Assembly: GCF_001425165.1 (NCBI RefSeq)
Contig: NZ_LMDU01000013.1
Location: forward strand, 248,001 to 312,000
DNA from: Pelomonas sp. Root405
Lineage (GTDB): Bacteria > Pseudomonadota > Gammaproteobacteria > Burkholderiales > Burkholderiaceae_C
DNA length: 64,000 nucleotides
Direction of reading: 5' to 3'
Shown: positions 30,963-39,924 of the stretch, piece by piece
Layout: each line of letters opens with the position of its first letter
How positions within the stretch are numbered: position 1 is the stretch's first letter
Position numbers and translations under genes: made by a program
Notes under the pieces: model-generated
The model's input: the letters and a program-made list of their open reading frames with translations, nothing else
Database searches by the model: none
What the model was told of the DNA's origin: nothing

Positions 30963-33131
30963 ATGTCGACGGAAATGGCGCTGTATTTCGCGCTGGCCTG
31001 CGGCCTCGCGGCCGTTCTCTATGGCTTCATCCAACGAAGCTGGATCCTGAGCCAAGACGCGGGCAATGCCCGCATGCAGGAGATCGCCGCGGCGATCCAG
31101 CAAGGTGCCGCCGCCTACCTCGGCAGGCAGTACCGCACTATCGGCATGGTCGGCGTCGTGCTGGCCATCGCCATTGCGGTGGTGCCGGGACTTGGCATGA
31201 CGACAGCCATCGGCTTTGTCATTGGCGCGCTGCTTTCGGGCATCTGCGGCTTCATCGGTATGAACATCTCCGTGCGCGCCAATGTGCGCACCGCACAGGC
31301 CGCGTCCAAGGGCATCGGCCCGGCGCTGGACGTTGCATTCAAGGGCGGTGCCATCACCGGCATGCTGGTCGTGGGACTTGGCCTGCTGGGCGTCGGCGGC
31401 TTCTATCTCGCCATCGGCGGCGGGCACGACAGCACGGCCCTCAAGCCCATGCTCGGCCTAGCCTTCGGCTCGTCGCTGATCTCCATCTTTGCGCGCCTGG
31501 GCGGCGGCATCTTCACCAAGGGCGCTGACGTCGGCGCCGACCTGGTGGGCAAGGTCGAGGCCGGGATCCCAGAAGACGATCCGCGCAATCCAGCCGTTAT
31601 CGCAGACAACGTCGGTGACAACGTCGGCGACTGCGCCGGCATGGCGGCCGACCTGTTCGAAACTTACGCCGTGACGCTGATCGCCGCGATGGCGCTCGGG
31701 GCGCTGATGATCACTGGCAGCAGCGCGCTGGCCGGCGTCGTCTACCCGCTGGCACTCGGCGGTGTATCCATCCTCGCGTCCATCGTCGGCTGCTACTTCG
31801 TCAAGGCCAGCCCCGGCATGAAGAACGTGATGCCGGCTCTGTACAAGGGCCTGATCGTGGCCGGCGTGCTGAGCCTGATCGCCTTCTTCTTCGTCACGAG
31901 AGCCATGTTCCCGGGCACCATCGAGCTGACCGGCGGCGGCACGACCAATGCCATGGCGCTGTTCGGCGCCTGCACTGTCGGCCTGGTGTTGACTGCCGCC
32001 ATGGTGTGGATCACGGAGTACTACACCGGCACCCAGTACCACCCGGTGCAGCACGTGGCGCAGGCCTCGACCACCGGACATGGCACCAACGTCATCGCTG
32101 GCCTGGGCGTGTCGATGAAGTCGACAGCCTGGCCGGTCCTGTTCGTCTGCGCCGCCATCTACGCTGCCTTTGCGCTGGCGGGCCTCTATGGCATCGCCGT
32201 CGCGGCGACTTCGATGCTGAGCATGGCCGGCATCGTCGTGGCGCTGGACGCTTACGGGCCGATCACCGACAACGCAGGCGGTATCGCCGAGATGGCCGAG
32301 CTGCCCGAGAGCGTGCGCGACGTCACCGACCCGCTGGACGCCGTGGGCAACACCACCAAGGCCGTCACCAAGGGCTATGCCATCGGGTCGGCCGGCCTGG
32401 CGGCACTGGTGCTGTTTGCCGACTACACGCATGCGCTGGAAGCGCGCGGCATGCACGAGGTTTTCTCGCTGTCCGACCACAAGGTCATCCTGGGCCTCTT
32501 CCTCGGCGGCCTGATCCCCTTCCTGTTCGCTGCGATGGCGATGGAGGCGGTGGGTCGCGCGGCTGGTGCCGTCGTCGTGGAGGTGCGCAAGCAGTTCGCC
32601 GACGGCGCCATCATGGCCGGCAAGCGCAAGCCAGACTACAGCGCGGCGGTCGACATGCTGACCACGGCGGCCATCAAGGAAATGATCGTGCCGTCGCTGC
32701 TGCCGGTGGTGGCGCCTATCCTGGTCGGGTTGATCCTCGGCCCGGCGGCGCTCGGCGGCCTGCTGATGGGCACCATCGTCACCGGCCTCTTCGTCGGCAT
32801 CTCGATGTGCACGGGCGGCGGCGCCTGGGACAACGCGAAGAAGCTGATCGAGGAAGGCTTCACCGACAGCAACGGGGTGCTGCACAAGAAGGGCTCGGAG
32901 GCGCACAAGGCCGCTGTCACGGGCGACACCGTGGGTGATCCCTACAAGGACACCGCCGGCCCGGCCGTGAACCCGCTGATCAAGATCATCAACATCGTGG
33001 CCCTGCTGATCGTGCCGCTGCTGCCCATACCCGCGAGCAGCACGGCGCCCGCGCCCGCACCGACGCAGGCCTCAGTGATGGCGCCGGCTGCCAGCATGGC
33101 CGAGATGCCGGCCTCGGCGGCTTCACAGTAG
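30963..33131 (+). CDS. hppA: Membrane-bound proton-pumping pyrophosphatase, K+-independent type
   Basis: Couples PPi hydrolysis to H+ export across the inner membrane. 722 residues, about sixteen membrane helices. The PPi-binding signature is intact: [30 protein letters not shown] and [12 protein letters not shown]. In [10 protein letters not shown] a Lys stands at the site that distinguishes K+-independent from K+-dependent enzymes (Ala there in the latter), so it is predicted K+-independent. GGAG lies 9 nt before ATG 30963. The C-terminus has an Ala/Pro-rich tail beyond the last helix. Confidence 0.95.
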   Translation: MSTEMALYFALACGLAAVLYGFIQRSWILSQDAGNARMQEIAAAIQQGAAAYLGRQYRTIGMVGVVLAIAIAVVPGLGMTTAIGFVIGALLSGICGFIGMNISVRANVRTAQAASKGIGPALDVAFKGGAITGMLVVGLGLLGVGGFYLAIGGGHDSTALKPMLGLAFGSSLISIFARLGGGIFTKGADVGADLVGKVEAGIPEDDPRNPAVIADNVGDNVGDCAGMAADLFETYAVTLIAAMALGALMITGSSALAGVVYPLALGGVSILASIVGCYFVKASPGMKNVMPALYKGLIVAGVLSLIAFFFVTRAMFPGTIELTGGGTTNAMALFGACTVGLVLTAAMVWITEYYTGTQYHPVQHVAQASTTGHGTNVIAGLGVSMKSTAWPVLFVCAAIYAAFALAGLYGIAVAATSMLSMAGIVVALDAYGPITDNAGGIAEMAELPESVRDVTDPLDAVGNTTKAVTKGYAIGSAGLAALVLFADYTHALEARGMHEVFSLSDHKVILGLFLGGLIPFLFAAMAMEAVGRAAGAVVVEVRKQFADGAIMAGKRKPDYSAAVDMLTTAAIKEMIVPSLLPVVAPILVGLILGPAALGGLLMGTIVTGLFVGISMCTGGGAWDNAKKLIEEGFTDSNGVLHKKGSEAHKAAVTGDTVGDPYKDTAGPAVNPLIKIINIVALLIVPLLPIPASSTAPAPAPTQASVMAPAASMAEMPASAASQ

Positions 33132-33153
33132 CCCCGGGGAAGTCCCCGGTATG

Positions 33154-33186
33154 ACGGCCCGAGAAATCACACTTCTCGGGCCGTTT
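33154..33186 (+). terminator. Terminator after hppA
   Basis: 12-bp stem acggcccgagaa / ttctcgggccgt with a 7-nt loop, followed by TTT. It lies 22 bp after the hppA stop and just before the J-domain gene. Confidence 0.8.
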
Positions 33187-33217
33187 GCACATCTGGCCCA
33201 CGGCAGAATCGCAGCTC

Positions 33218-34060
33218 ATGGCGAGCATGGCGATCACGAGGCACGAACTGACGCGGCGACGCGAGCAACTGCAGGACCTGCAGCGCTATCTAGCCGTGCT
33301 GGAGGCCGACCACGACGGTGCTCGCGCCAAACTGCTCGGCTTTCGCCAGCGCTACCTCGAAGCGCTGGGCCCGCTGATGCGCGAGCTCGACGAGCTCGAA
33401 GCCCAGTTGCACCAGGCCACAGCCCTGCTGTCCGATGCGCTGCGGCGCCAGGGTGTTGAGGCGCCGCTGCCGGCAACGCCCGCCGCCAAGGCCTGGCCCG
33501 ACATTGCCGCATTGCCCAGCGCGACACCGCTGCCGCCCGAGCCGGTCGGCCCCACGATGGACCTGCCGCCACCCAGCCTGAAGACGCTGTACCGCCGCGC
33601 CGCCATGCGCTTCCACCCCGACCTGGCCCCACACGGCCCCGAGCGCGAGGTCTGCGAGCAGCGCATGATGATCGTCAACGACGCCTATGCGAGTGGCGAC
33701 CGGCACAAGCTGGAGACCATGCTGCTGGCGGCCGGTGAAGCACCTGAGAAGGTCATCGGCGGCCCCGCCGACGCCGTGCGCGCCTGGCTGGGCCTGTGTG
33801 AGCACCTGGTGCAGGGCCGCATCCGCATCGTGCAGGCGCAGACCGCCCTGCTGCATTCACTGCAGATGCATCAATTGCGCATCGCGATTGAGCGCGCCGA
33901 GGCCGGGGGCATGCGCCCGCTGGACATCATGGCCGCGCGGTTGCGCGCCCAGATCGCGGAGCGCCGCCAGGAGCTCTACATCGGCGAACGTGTCGGCGGT
34001 GACGCCAGCTTGGCGGCCGACTTTCTTCGCAAGCGCTATCAGCGTGTGACAGGCCGTTGA
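33218..34060 (+). CDS. J-domain protein with N-terminal coiled coil
   Basis: 280 residues from ATG 33218 (33227 is an alternative). Residues ~10-80 are a charged coiled coil (REQLQDLQRYLAVLEADHDG). A J-domain follows, with the HPD motif in LYRRAAMRFHPDLAPHGP, where the HPD His-Pro-Asp triggers Hsp70 ATPase. The C-terminal third is helical and ends in basic residues. It lacks the G/F and zinc regions of DnaJ, so it is a type III co-chaperone. Client unknown. Converges on the putative exporter gene with 13 bp between stops. Confidence 0.8.
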   Translation: MASMAITRHELTRRREQLQDLQRYLAVLEADHDGARAKLLGFRQRYLEALGPLMRELDELEAQLHQATALLSDALRRQGVEAPLPATPAAKAWPDIAALPSATPLPPEPVGPTMDLPPPSLKTLYRRAAMRFHPDLAPHGPEREVCEQRMMIVNDAYASGDRHKLETMLLAAGEAPEKVIGGPADAVRAWLGLCEHLVQGRIRIVQAQTALLHSLQMHQLRIAIERAEAGGMRPLDIMAARLRAQIAERRQELYIGERVGGDASLAADFLRKRYQRVTGR

Positions 34061-34073
34061 ACGCTGCGCCCGC

Positions 34074-35132
34074 TCAGTGCGGGCCGCCGTCCAGCAACCA
34101 GGCTGCGCCAAGCGCAACGCTGGCCAGCCATGCACTCGTGGCCAGCATCAGCAGCACCAGCCGCCAGCCGGCGCTGGCCAGGTGGGGGAAGGATGTCTTC
34201 ATGCCCAGCCCCGCCACGCCCAGCATCAGGCAGGCGCGGGAGGTGGTGTTCAGTGGCTCGTGCAGCCCCTGAAGCCAGCCCAGCGAGTTGATCGCGGCCA
34301 GCGCGATGAATAGCCACAGGAAGCCCGGCATCAGTCCGCCCAGCCGCCTCACCACGGGGAGCCGCTGCGCGGCGGGCTCGCGGGCCGGCGGGCCGAACGC
34401 CATGGACACCCCCAGCACGACCACGATCAGCAGGCTGACTCGCAGCAGCTTGACCAACGAGGCCGCATCGCCGGCAGCGGGCGAAACCGAATAGCCGGCC
34501 ACCACCACCTGCGCCACGTCGTGGATGCTGCCTCCAAGAAACAGGCCTGCGGCGCCGGGCGACAGGCCCAGCTGCAGCGCGATCAGCGGGTAGGCCACCA
34601 TGGCCGCCGTCGACAGCAAAGTGGCCATCACGGCAACGATGACGGCGTGGCGTTCGTTGGGCGTGTCGCCGTCACGCGCCTGCGGCAGCACGGCACCGAT
34701 GGCCAGTGCCGCCGACGCGCCGCAGATGGCCGTGGCGCCGCCCGCCAGCACGCCCACGGCCCAGGGCAGGCGCAAGGCCTTGGCGCCCCACCAGCCGCAC
34801 AGCAGCGTGCTGGCCACCATGCCCAGCACGATGAGCACGGTCGGCCAACCCAGCGCCGCCACTTGCTCCCAGGCGATGCGCGCACCCAGCAGGCCCACGC
34901 CCAGGCGCAGCACGGTGCGGCTGCAGAAGTCCACGCCGGCCGCCGTGCGGTCTTGCGGGTTGTGGCTGTGCAGCGCCGCGCCGAACAGAAGCGCGTACAA
35001 CATGGGCGGGCCCTGGTGCAGCGCCGCCACGAAGGACGCAGCCAGCGCGATCAGCACGCAGGTGGCCCAGCCCGGCCAGACGCGGCGAAAGGCCTGGCCC
35101 GGGGCGTCCAGGAGGGCTGTGCGGGCCAACAT
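34074..35132 (-). CDS. YeiH-family putative sulfate exporter (PF03601)
   Basis: 352 residues, about ten membrane helices. Family features are the GGATAICGASAALAIGAVLP and FLGGSIHDVAQVVVAGYSVS stretches. COG2855/YeiH members are described as putative sulfate/sulfite exporters. The start overlaps the reductase stop by 1 bp (TGATG). It is the last gene of the sulfur-type operon, where an exporter would discharge the oxidised sulfur product. Substrate not proven. Confidence 0.85.
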   Translation of the reverse strand: MLARTALLDAPGQAFRRVWPGWATCVLIALAASFVAALHQGPPMLYALLFGAALHSHNPQDRTAAGVDFCSRTVLRLGVGLLGARIAWEQVAALGWPTVLIVLGMVASTLLCGWWGAKALRLPWAVGVLAGGATAICGASAALAIGAVLPQARDGDTPNERHAVIVAVMATLLSTAAMVAYPLIALQLGLSPGAAGLFLGGSIHDVAQVVVAGYSVSPAAGDAASLVKLLRVSLLIVVVLGVSMAFGPPAREPAAQRLPVVRRLGGLMPGFLWLFIALAAINSLGWLQGLHEPLNTTSRACLMLGVAGLGMKTSFPHLASAGWRLVLLMLATSAWLASVALGAAWLLDGGPH

Positions 35133-35905
35133 CACTTTTCTACAAAGGCGCGCTCGATGACGAAGTGGCCGGGGTGGCTCATATTGCCCTCGGTCATGCC
35201 CATGACGTCGAACAGCGCGCGGGTGTCGCGCAGCATCTCCGGGCTGCCGCACAGCATGAAGCGGTCGTTCTCGATGCACAGCGGCGGCAGGCCGAGATCC
35301 TGGGCCAGTTTGCCGCTCTGCATCAGCGTTGGGATGCGGCCCTGGTTGCGGAAGGGCTCGCGGGTGACGGTGGGGTAGTAGAGGAGCTTCTCGCGCACCT
35401 GGTCGCCGAAGTATTCGTTGTCGGGCAGCTCGCGCGTGATGACGTCTTCATAAGCCAGCTCCGCCACCTGCCGGCAGCCGTGCACGAGGATGACCTTCTC
35501 GTACTGCTCGTAGACCTCGGGGTCGCGCACCATGGCCATGAAGGGTGCCAGGCCCGTGCCGGTGGACAGCAGGTAGAGGTGGCGGCCGGGCAGCAGGTTC
35601 TGCGTCAGCAGCGTTCCGGAGGCCTTGCGGCCGATCTGGATCTTGTCGCCGGCCTGGATGTGCTGCAGCCGCGACGTCAGCGGGCCGTCGGGCACCTTGA
35701 TGCTGAGGAACTCCAGCGTTTCCTCCCAGTGCGGGCTGACGACGCTGTAGGCGCGCAACAGCGGCTTGCCGTCGACGATCAGCCCGAGCATCGTGAACTG
35801 GCCGCTCTGGAAGCGAAAGGCCGGGTCGCGGGTGCAGGTGAAGGAGAACTGCCGGTCAGTCCAGTGGCGGACGTCCAGCACCTCGGCATCGAAGAGAACG
35901 CTCAT
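35132..35905 (-). CDS. fpr: Ferredoxin--NADP+ reductase
   Basis: 257 residues from ATG 35905. FAD-binding RxYS motif in LLRAYSVVSPHWE; pyridine-nucleotide site STGTGLAPFMAMVRD; C-terminal GHFVIERAFVEK, as in bacterial subclass I FPRs. Transfers electrons between NADPH and ferredoxin or flavodoxin. Two ferredoxin genes stand upstream in the same operon (39586-39924 and 40880-41113), which are the likely partners. 5 bp after DUF971. Confidence 0.92.
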   Translation of the reverse strand: MSVLFDAEVLDVRHWTDRQFSFTCTRDPAFRFQSGQFTMLGLIVDGKPLLRAYSVVSPHWEETLEFLSIKVPDGPLTSRLQHIQAGDKIQIGRKASGTLLTQNLLPGRHLYLLSTGTGLAPFMAMVRDPEVYEQYEKVILVHGCRQVAELAYEDVITRELPDNEYFGDQVREKLLYYPTVTREPFRNQGRIPTLMQSGKLAQDLGLPPLCIENDRFMLCGSPEMLRDTRALFDVMGMTEGNMSHPGHFVIERAFVEK

Positions 35906-35910
35906 GGTGC

Positions 35911-36216
35911 TCAAGCCTCCAGGGCGAGTTGGTGGAGATAGGGCCAGGGATAGATGCCGCGGTCGTGGCCATCGCTGAAGAGCAGCTGCACGCCGGTCTC
36001 GCCGACGGGCTCGATGCCGGTCAGCGCGGTGTCGGTGGGCGCAGCCAGCGGATGGCCATCGCGGCGGCGCTTCTCGCAGGCCGAGCATTTGCAGGCCGAG
36101 CGCAGTTGCGGCGCCGTGAAGTAGGCCTCACGGCCGTCGGCCCAGCCCAGTTCGAGCATGCCGCTGGCCTGATGCCACACCAGCTGGGTGGGCACCGTGT
36201 CGGTGTAGAGGGGCAT
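35911..36216 (-). CDS. DUF971-domain protein (gamma-butyrobetaine hydroxylase N-terminal-like)
   Basis: 101 residues from ATG 36216. The DUF971 pattern is visible: LELGWADGREAYFTAPQLR, a Cys-rich LRSACKCSACEKRR that may bind metal, and the end GHDRGIYPWPYLHQLA. The domain occurs alone or fused to Fe-S carrier proteins and to gamma-butyrobetaine hydroxylase. Exact role unknown; in an operon with two ferredoxins and a flavoprotein an Fe-S assembly role is possible. 8 bp after the ATPase gene. Confidence 0.85.
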   Translation of the reverse strand: MPLYTDTVPTQLVWHQASGMLELGWADGREAYFTAPQLRSACKCSACEKRRRDGHPLAAPTDTALTGIEPVGETGVQLLFSDGHDRGIYPWPYLHQLALEA

Positions 36217-36224
36217 GGCGGTTC

Positions 36225-37091
36225 CTAGACGAGGTGGCCGACGCCTTGCGGGCCGACCTCGGTGCTCAGGCCCACGAGGCCGCCCTCGCTCAGCTCGCCG
36301 CCCATGGCGGCGATGCTCTCCTCGCGGATCAGTCCCTTGATCTGCTTGACCATGGCGGCGAACTCGGGCTCGGACGTCATCGCTGCAGTGCGCGGCCGGG
36401 GCAGCGGCACGTCCAGCTCGGCCTTGATGCGGCCGGGCCGCGCCGTCATCACGTAAATGCGATCGGACAGGAACACCGCTTCCTCGATGTCGTGCGTGAT
36501 GAACAGCACCGAGATGCGCAGGCGCTGCCACATGTTGGTCAGGATCTCCTGCATCACCACGCGGGTCTGCGAGTCCAGCGCACCGAAGGGCTCGTCCATC
36601 AGCAGCACTTGCGGGCTGGTGGCCAGCGCCCGCACGATGCCCACGCGCTGCTTCATGCCGCCGGAGAGCTGGTCAGGGTAGTGGTTCTCGAACGCGAGCA
36701 GCCCGGCCAGACCCAGCAGCGTGCGCGCCTGCGCCTGCCGCTCGTTGGCGGTGGCGCCCTTCATGCGCAGACCGAACTCGACGTTCGCGCGCACCGTCAT
36801 CCACGGAAACAGCGAGTACTGCTGAAACACCACGCCGCGGTCGGAGCCCGGGCCGGTGATGCGCTGGCCGTCCAGCAGCACCTGGCCGCCGGTGGGCTTG
36901 AGAAAGCCGGCCACCGCGTTCAGCAGCGTCGACTTGCCGCAGCCGGACGGGCCGATCAACGACACGAACTCGCCGGGGCGCACGTGGACGTTGGCGGAGC
37001 GAACGGCCTCGAAGTCCTGGCCCTTGCTCTGGAAGCGGATGTGCAGGTCGCGCACGTCGACGCGGCCATGGGATGCGACGCTCATGTCCAT
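36225..37091 (-). CDS. ABC transporter ATP-binding protein (TauB/SsuB/NrtD-like)
   Basis: 288 residues from ATG 37091. Walker [11 protein letters not shown]-loop FQQYSLFPW, signature LSGGMKQRV, Walker [12 protein letters not shown] and H-loop ITHDIEEA are all intact, so it is predicted active. The closest family is the nitrate/sulfonate/taurine importer ATPases. A longer open frame reaches back to 38240 but overlaps the permease. Start overlaps the permease stop (TGATG). Confidence 0.92.
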   Translation of the reverse strand: MDMSVASHGRVDVRDLHIRFQSKGQDFEAVRSANVHVRPGEFVSLIGPSGCGKSTLLNAVAGFLKPTGGQVLLDGQRITGPGSDRGVVFQQYSLFPWMTVRANVEFGLRMKGATANERQAQARTLLGLAGLLAFENHYPDQLSGGMKQRVGIVRALATSPQVLLMDEPFGALDSQTRVVMQEILTNMWQRLRISVLFITHDIEEAVFLSDRIYVMTARPGRIKAELDVPLPRPRTAAMTSEPEFAAMVKQIKGLIREESIAAMGGELSEGGLVGLSTEVGPQGVGHLV

Positions 37092-38023
37092 CAGGGTGCT
37101 CCGGTTGAGTGGGCCTGCCAGGGCATGGCGAGCTTCGCCAGCAAGCGGATCGCGCCGCTGCACAGCAGGCCCAGCACGCCGATGGTGATCATGCCGAGCG
37201 CGATCTCGGCGTAGCTGATCAGCGAGTAGGCCTCCCAGGTGAAGTAGCCGATGCCGAACTGGCCCGAGATCATCTCGGCGGCGATCAGCGACACCCACGC
37301 CACGCCCATGCCCACCGCCAGGCCCGTGAAGATGTGCGGCAGCGCGCCGGGCACCACGACATGGCGCAGCAGGCTGGTCTCGCCGGCCCCCAGCGTGCGG
37401 GCCGCACGCAGCAGCACGGGGTCGATGGCCTCCACGCCGTGCACGGTATTGAGCAGGATGGGAAAGAAGGCACCCAGGAAGGTGATGAAGACGATGCTCA
37501 CCTCGTTGTCGGGCCACAGCATGATGGACATGGGGACCCAGGCGATGGCTGGGATGGGGCGCAGCACCTCCAGCGCCGGCATGGTCAATGCGCGCGCCAG
37601 CCGATAGCGCCCGATCACCACGCCCAGGCCCACGCCAAGCACCGTGGCCACCAGGAAGCCCAGCAGGATGCGCCGCACGCTGATACCGATGTTGGTGACG
37701 AACTTCGGGCTGGCGTTGACCTCCACCACCTTCTCCAGCACCTCCGCCGGCGTCGGGATGTTGTTGAAGCGGACGTAGGCGTCGAGCTTGTAGTGCGTGG
37801 CCAGTTGCCAGAACAGCAACATGCTGGCGATGGAGATGGCACCCATCAGCGCCGTGGCGCCGCGGCCCTGCCAGAAGCGCTGCCACAGACTGGGCATAGC
37901 GGCGGCCGGCGGCGGCAGGGGCAACGGCGTCACGCCCTGGCCGACATGGGCCGGCAGCGTCGGCTTGGGAGGCGCCGCTGCAGCCAGCGGCGCATAGGTG
38001 TCGAGGTGGGGCAGCGCGCTCAT
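37091..38023 (-). CDS. ABC transporter permease (TauC/SsuC/NrtB-like)
   Basis: 310 residues from ATG 38023 (GAAG 8 nt upstream); a GTG at 38032 overlapping the upstream stop is an alternative. A Pro/Ala-rich N-terminal tail of about 50 residues precedes six membrane helices of the BPD_transp_1 type. The EAA loop is seen as LRAARTLGAGETSLLRHVVVP. Works with the ATPase (36225-37091) and the binding protein (38029-39501). Confidence 0.92.
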   Translation of the reverse strand: MSALPHLDTYAPLAAAAPPKPTLPAHVGQGVTPLPLPPPAAAMPSLWQRFWQGRGATALMGAISIASMLLFWQLATHYKLDAYVRFNNIPTPAEVLEKVVEVNASPKFVTNIGISVRRILLGFLVATVLGVGLGVVIGRYRLARALTMPALEVLRPIPAIAWVPMSIMLWPDNEVSIVFITFLGAFFPILLNTVHGVEAIDPVLLRAARTLGAGETSLLRHVVVPGALPHIFTGLAVGMGVAWVSLIAAEMISGQFGIGYFTWEAYSLISYAEIALGMITIGVLGLLCSGAIRLLAKLAMPWQAHSTGAP

Positions 38024-38028
38024 GGCCG

Positions 38029-39501
38029 TCACTTCGCGCTGGCGGTGCTGGCGACGACGGTGGCGGTGGCCTGGCCCAGGGCCTCCGCGAACGTGGCGAG
38101 CTTGCCGTTGCCCTTGGCGGCGTAGGCCTCGGCGTCCTTCTTGAGCAAGAAGGGCACAGCCAGCGGCGCCTTGGGGTTGCTGGCGTCGACCGCGTAGAAG
38201 GCCTTGTCGGCGACCACCTTGATGCCCAGCTCCTTGTCATACAGATAGGCCACGCTGACTTTCTTGCCGGCCGCCTCGTAGAACTTCACGCCGGCCAGCA
38301 GGCAGGCGGGCGAACTGAGCACGACGATCTCGCCGCTCGACAGCCAAATTTCGCCGGCGTCCTTGGGCCGCGTGACGGGCGTCTTGCAGATCGGGTCGTT
38401 GCCGGCGATGTCGTAGTTGGCCAGGGTCTGCTTCTGCGCCTCATAGTCCTGGCCGCGCTGCTTGAAGGCCTCGCGCACATAGGTCTCATTGACCCAGGCG
38501 GCGATGTCGAACTCCTTGACCCGGCCCAGCTTGGACAGCACGCCATGGGCGATCTTGATGGTCTCGACCCAACGCGGCTTGATGCTCGGATCCAGCGTGT
38601 GGATGCCGCCCGGGCCCAGGTAGAGGTAGGCCACCTCCTTCTCGATCTTGGTCCATTCCTCGATCTTGGTGGCCGCGAGCTTGGGGTCCTTGCGCACCCA
38701 GTCGTTGGCCTCCATCAGCGCCTTGATGTAGGCCACCACCGCCTCGGGGTACTTGTCGGCGAAGGCCTTGCGCACGACGACGCCGTGGAAGGTCGGCACC
38801 TTGGTTTGCGCGCCGTCGAAGATCTTGCGGGCGAAGCCGCGGTGCGGCAACAGGTCGGCAAACGGCACGAAGTCCCCATGCGCGTCGATCTTCTTTTCCT
38901 GCAGGTTGGTCGTGCCCACCTCGGGGCTCTGGCTGACCAGGTTCCAGTAGTCGGCCGGCCAGCCACGCTCCTGCATGGCCTGCAGCATCATCCCGTGAGC
39001 GGCCGAGCCGAAGGGCACCGAGACAACCTTGCCCTTCAGGTCGGCCAGCTCGTAGTAGGGGCTGTCCTTGTGCACCACCACGCCATTGCCCGAGCCGAAG
39101 GCGTTATAAGCGATGACGGCGATCAGCTGCGTCTCGTTGCCCTTGTTCTGCTGGCCGGTCGCGCCGTTCACCAGCAGCGGGTAGTCGCCCATCATGCCGA
39201 TCTGCAGCTTGCCGGCGATCATGCCGTTGGTGACGGGCGGGCCGGAGGTGAAGTTCTGCCAGTCGAGCTTCCACTCGATGTTGGCGTACTTGCCCGTCTT
39301 GGGCAGGTGCTTCTCGAGCAGCTTCATCTCCTTGAGCACCACGCCGCCGGTGACGGTGTTGGTGGTGGTGTTCTGCGTGCCGATGCCGATGATCACCACC
39401 TCCTTGGCGGCCTGTGCCTGCAGAAGGGTCATGCCGAGCACAAGGCCGGTGAGGCACCGCAGAAGGGCGGCGGGAACATGCGAGAGCGTGGGGTTTCTCA
39501 T
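38029..39501 (-). CDS. ABC transporter substrate-binding protein with C-terminal NosL-like domain
   Basis: 490 residues, ~150 longer than usual SsuA/TauA/NrtA-type binding proteins. Residues 1-32 are a signal peptide (ending QAQA). Residues ~35-350 are the binding domain (IGIGTQNTTTNTVTGGVVLK, GMMGDYPLLVNGATG, FGSAAHGMMLQA). Residues ~370-475 resemble NosL: two Cys (C372, C400) and AVPFLLKKDAEAYAAKGNG, like the 'PF...DA..FA...GG' stretch of NosL copper-binding lipoproteins. The fusion is an inference from pattern; the first domain is secure. Ligand unknown; sulfonate or a related anion is likely. Confidence 0.85.
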   Translation of the reverse strand: MRNPTLSHVPAALLRCLTGLVLGMTLLQAQAAKEVVIIGIGTQNTTTNTVTGGVVLKEMKLLEKHLPKTGKYANIEWKLDWQNFTSGPPVTNGMIAGKLQIGMMGDYPLLVNGATGQQNKGNETQLIAVIAYNAFGSGNGVVVHKDSPYYELADLKGKVVSVPFGSAAHGMMLQAMQERGWPADYWNLVSQSPEVGTTNLQEKKIDAHGDFVPFADLLPHRGFARKIFDGAQTKVPTFHGVVVRKAFADKYPEAVVAYIKALMEANDWVRKDPKLAATKIEEWTKIEKEVAYLYLGPGGIHTLDPSIKPRWVETIKIAHGVLSKLGRVKEFDIAAWVNETYVREAFKQRGQDYEAQKQTLANYDIAGNDPICKTPVTRPKDAGEIWLSSGEIVVLSSPACLLAGVKFYEAAGKKVSVAYLYDKELGIKVVADKAFYAVDASNPKAPLAVPFLLKKDAEAYAAKGNGKLATFAEALGQATATVVASTASAK

Positions 39502-39585
39502 CTCAATCTCCTGGGCAGTCGATTCACGTTCAAGAAGCCGTTGCGCAAGATCAGTGCCTGGCGCGGTGGCTCCACCTGGGATGTC

Positions 39586-39924
39586 TCAAACCTGTTCGGC
39601 GCTTTCGGTCAGCAGCGCACGCTTGTTCGTCTGGCTGGCCCAGTGCTCGGCATCGGGCAGAGGATCCTGGGCGGCTGTGATGAGCGGCCATTGCGCGGCC
39701 AGCCGGCGGTTCAACTCGACGTATTCGCGCTGATCGGCGGGCAAGTCCTTCTCGTCGAAGATGGCCTCGACCGGGCACTCGGGTACGCAGACGCCACAGT
39801 CGATGCACACCTCGGGGTCAATGACGAGAAAGTCTGGGCCTTCGTGGAAGCACTCCACCGGGCAGGCGGCGACGCAGTCGGTGTACTTGCAGCGGATGCA
39901 AGCCTCGGTGACGACGAAGGTCAT
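39586..39924 (-). CDS. fdxA: Ferredoxin, FdxA type (3Fe-4S/4Fe-4S)
   Basis: 112 residues. Two cluster motifs, CIRCKYTDCVAACPVECF and CIDCGVCVPECP, follow the FdxA pattern of seven-iron ferredoxins. The C-terminal extension (LNRRLAAQWPLITAAQDPLPDA, here 'AAQWPLI...PLPDA') is typical of FdxA. Start overlaps the HEAT protein stop by 4 bp. Likely electron carrier between the reductase at 35132-35905 and the AprBA-like enzyme. Confidence 0.92.
   Translation of the reverse strand: MTFVVTEACIRCKYTDCVAACPVECFHEGPDFLVIDPEVCIDCGVCVPECPVEAIFDEKDLPADQREYVELNRRLAAQWPLITAAQDPLPDAEHWASQTNKRALLTESAEQV

Noticed and set aside
37092-38240. N-terminal extension of the ABC ATPase frame over the permease gene
   Set aside because: It overlaps the permease on the same strand and has no similarity to ATPases; the family start is at 37091.
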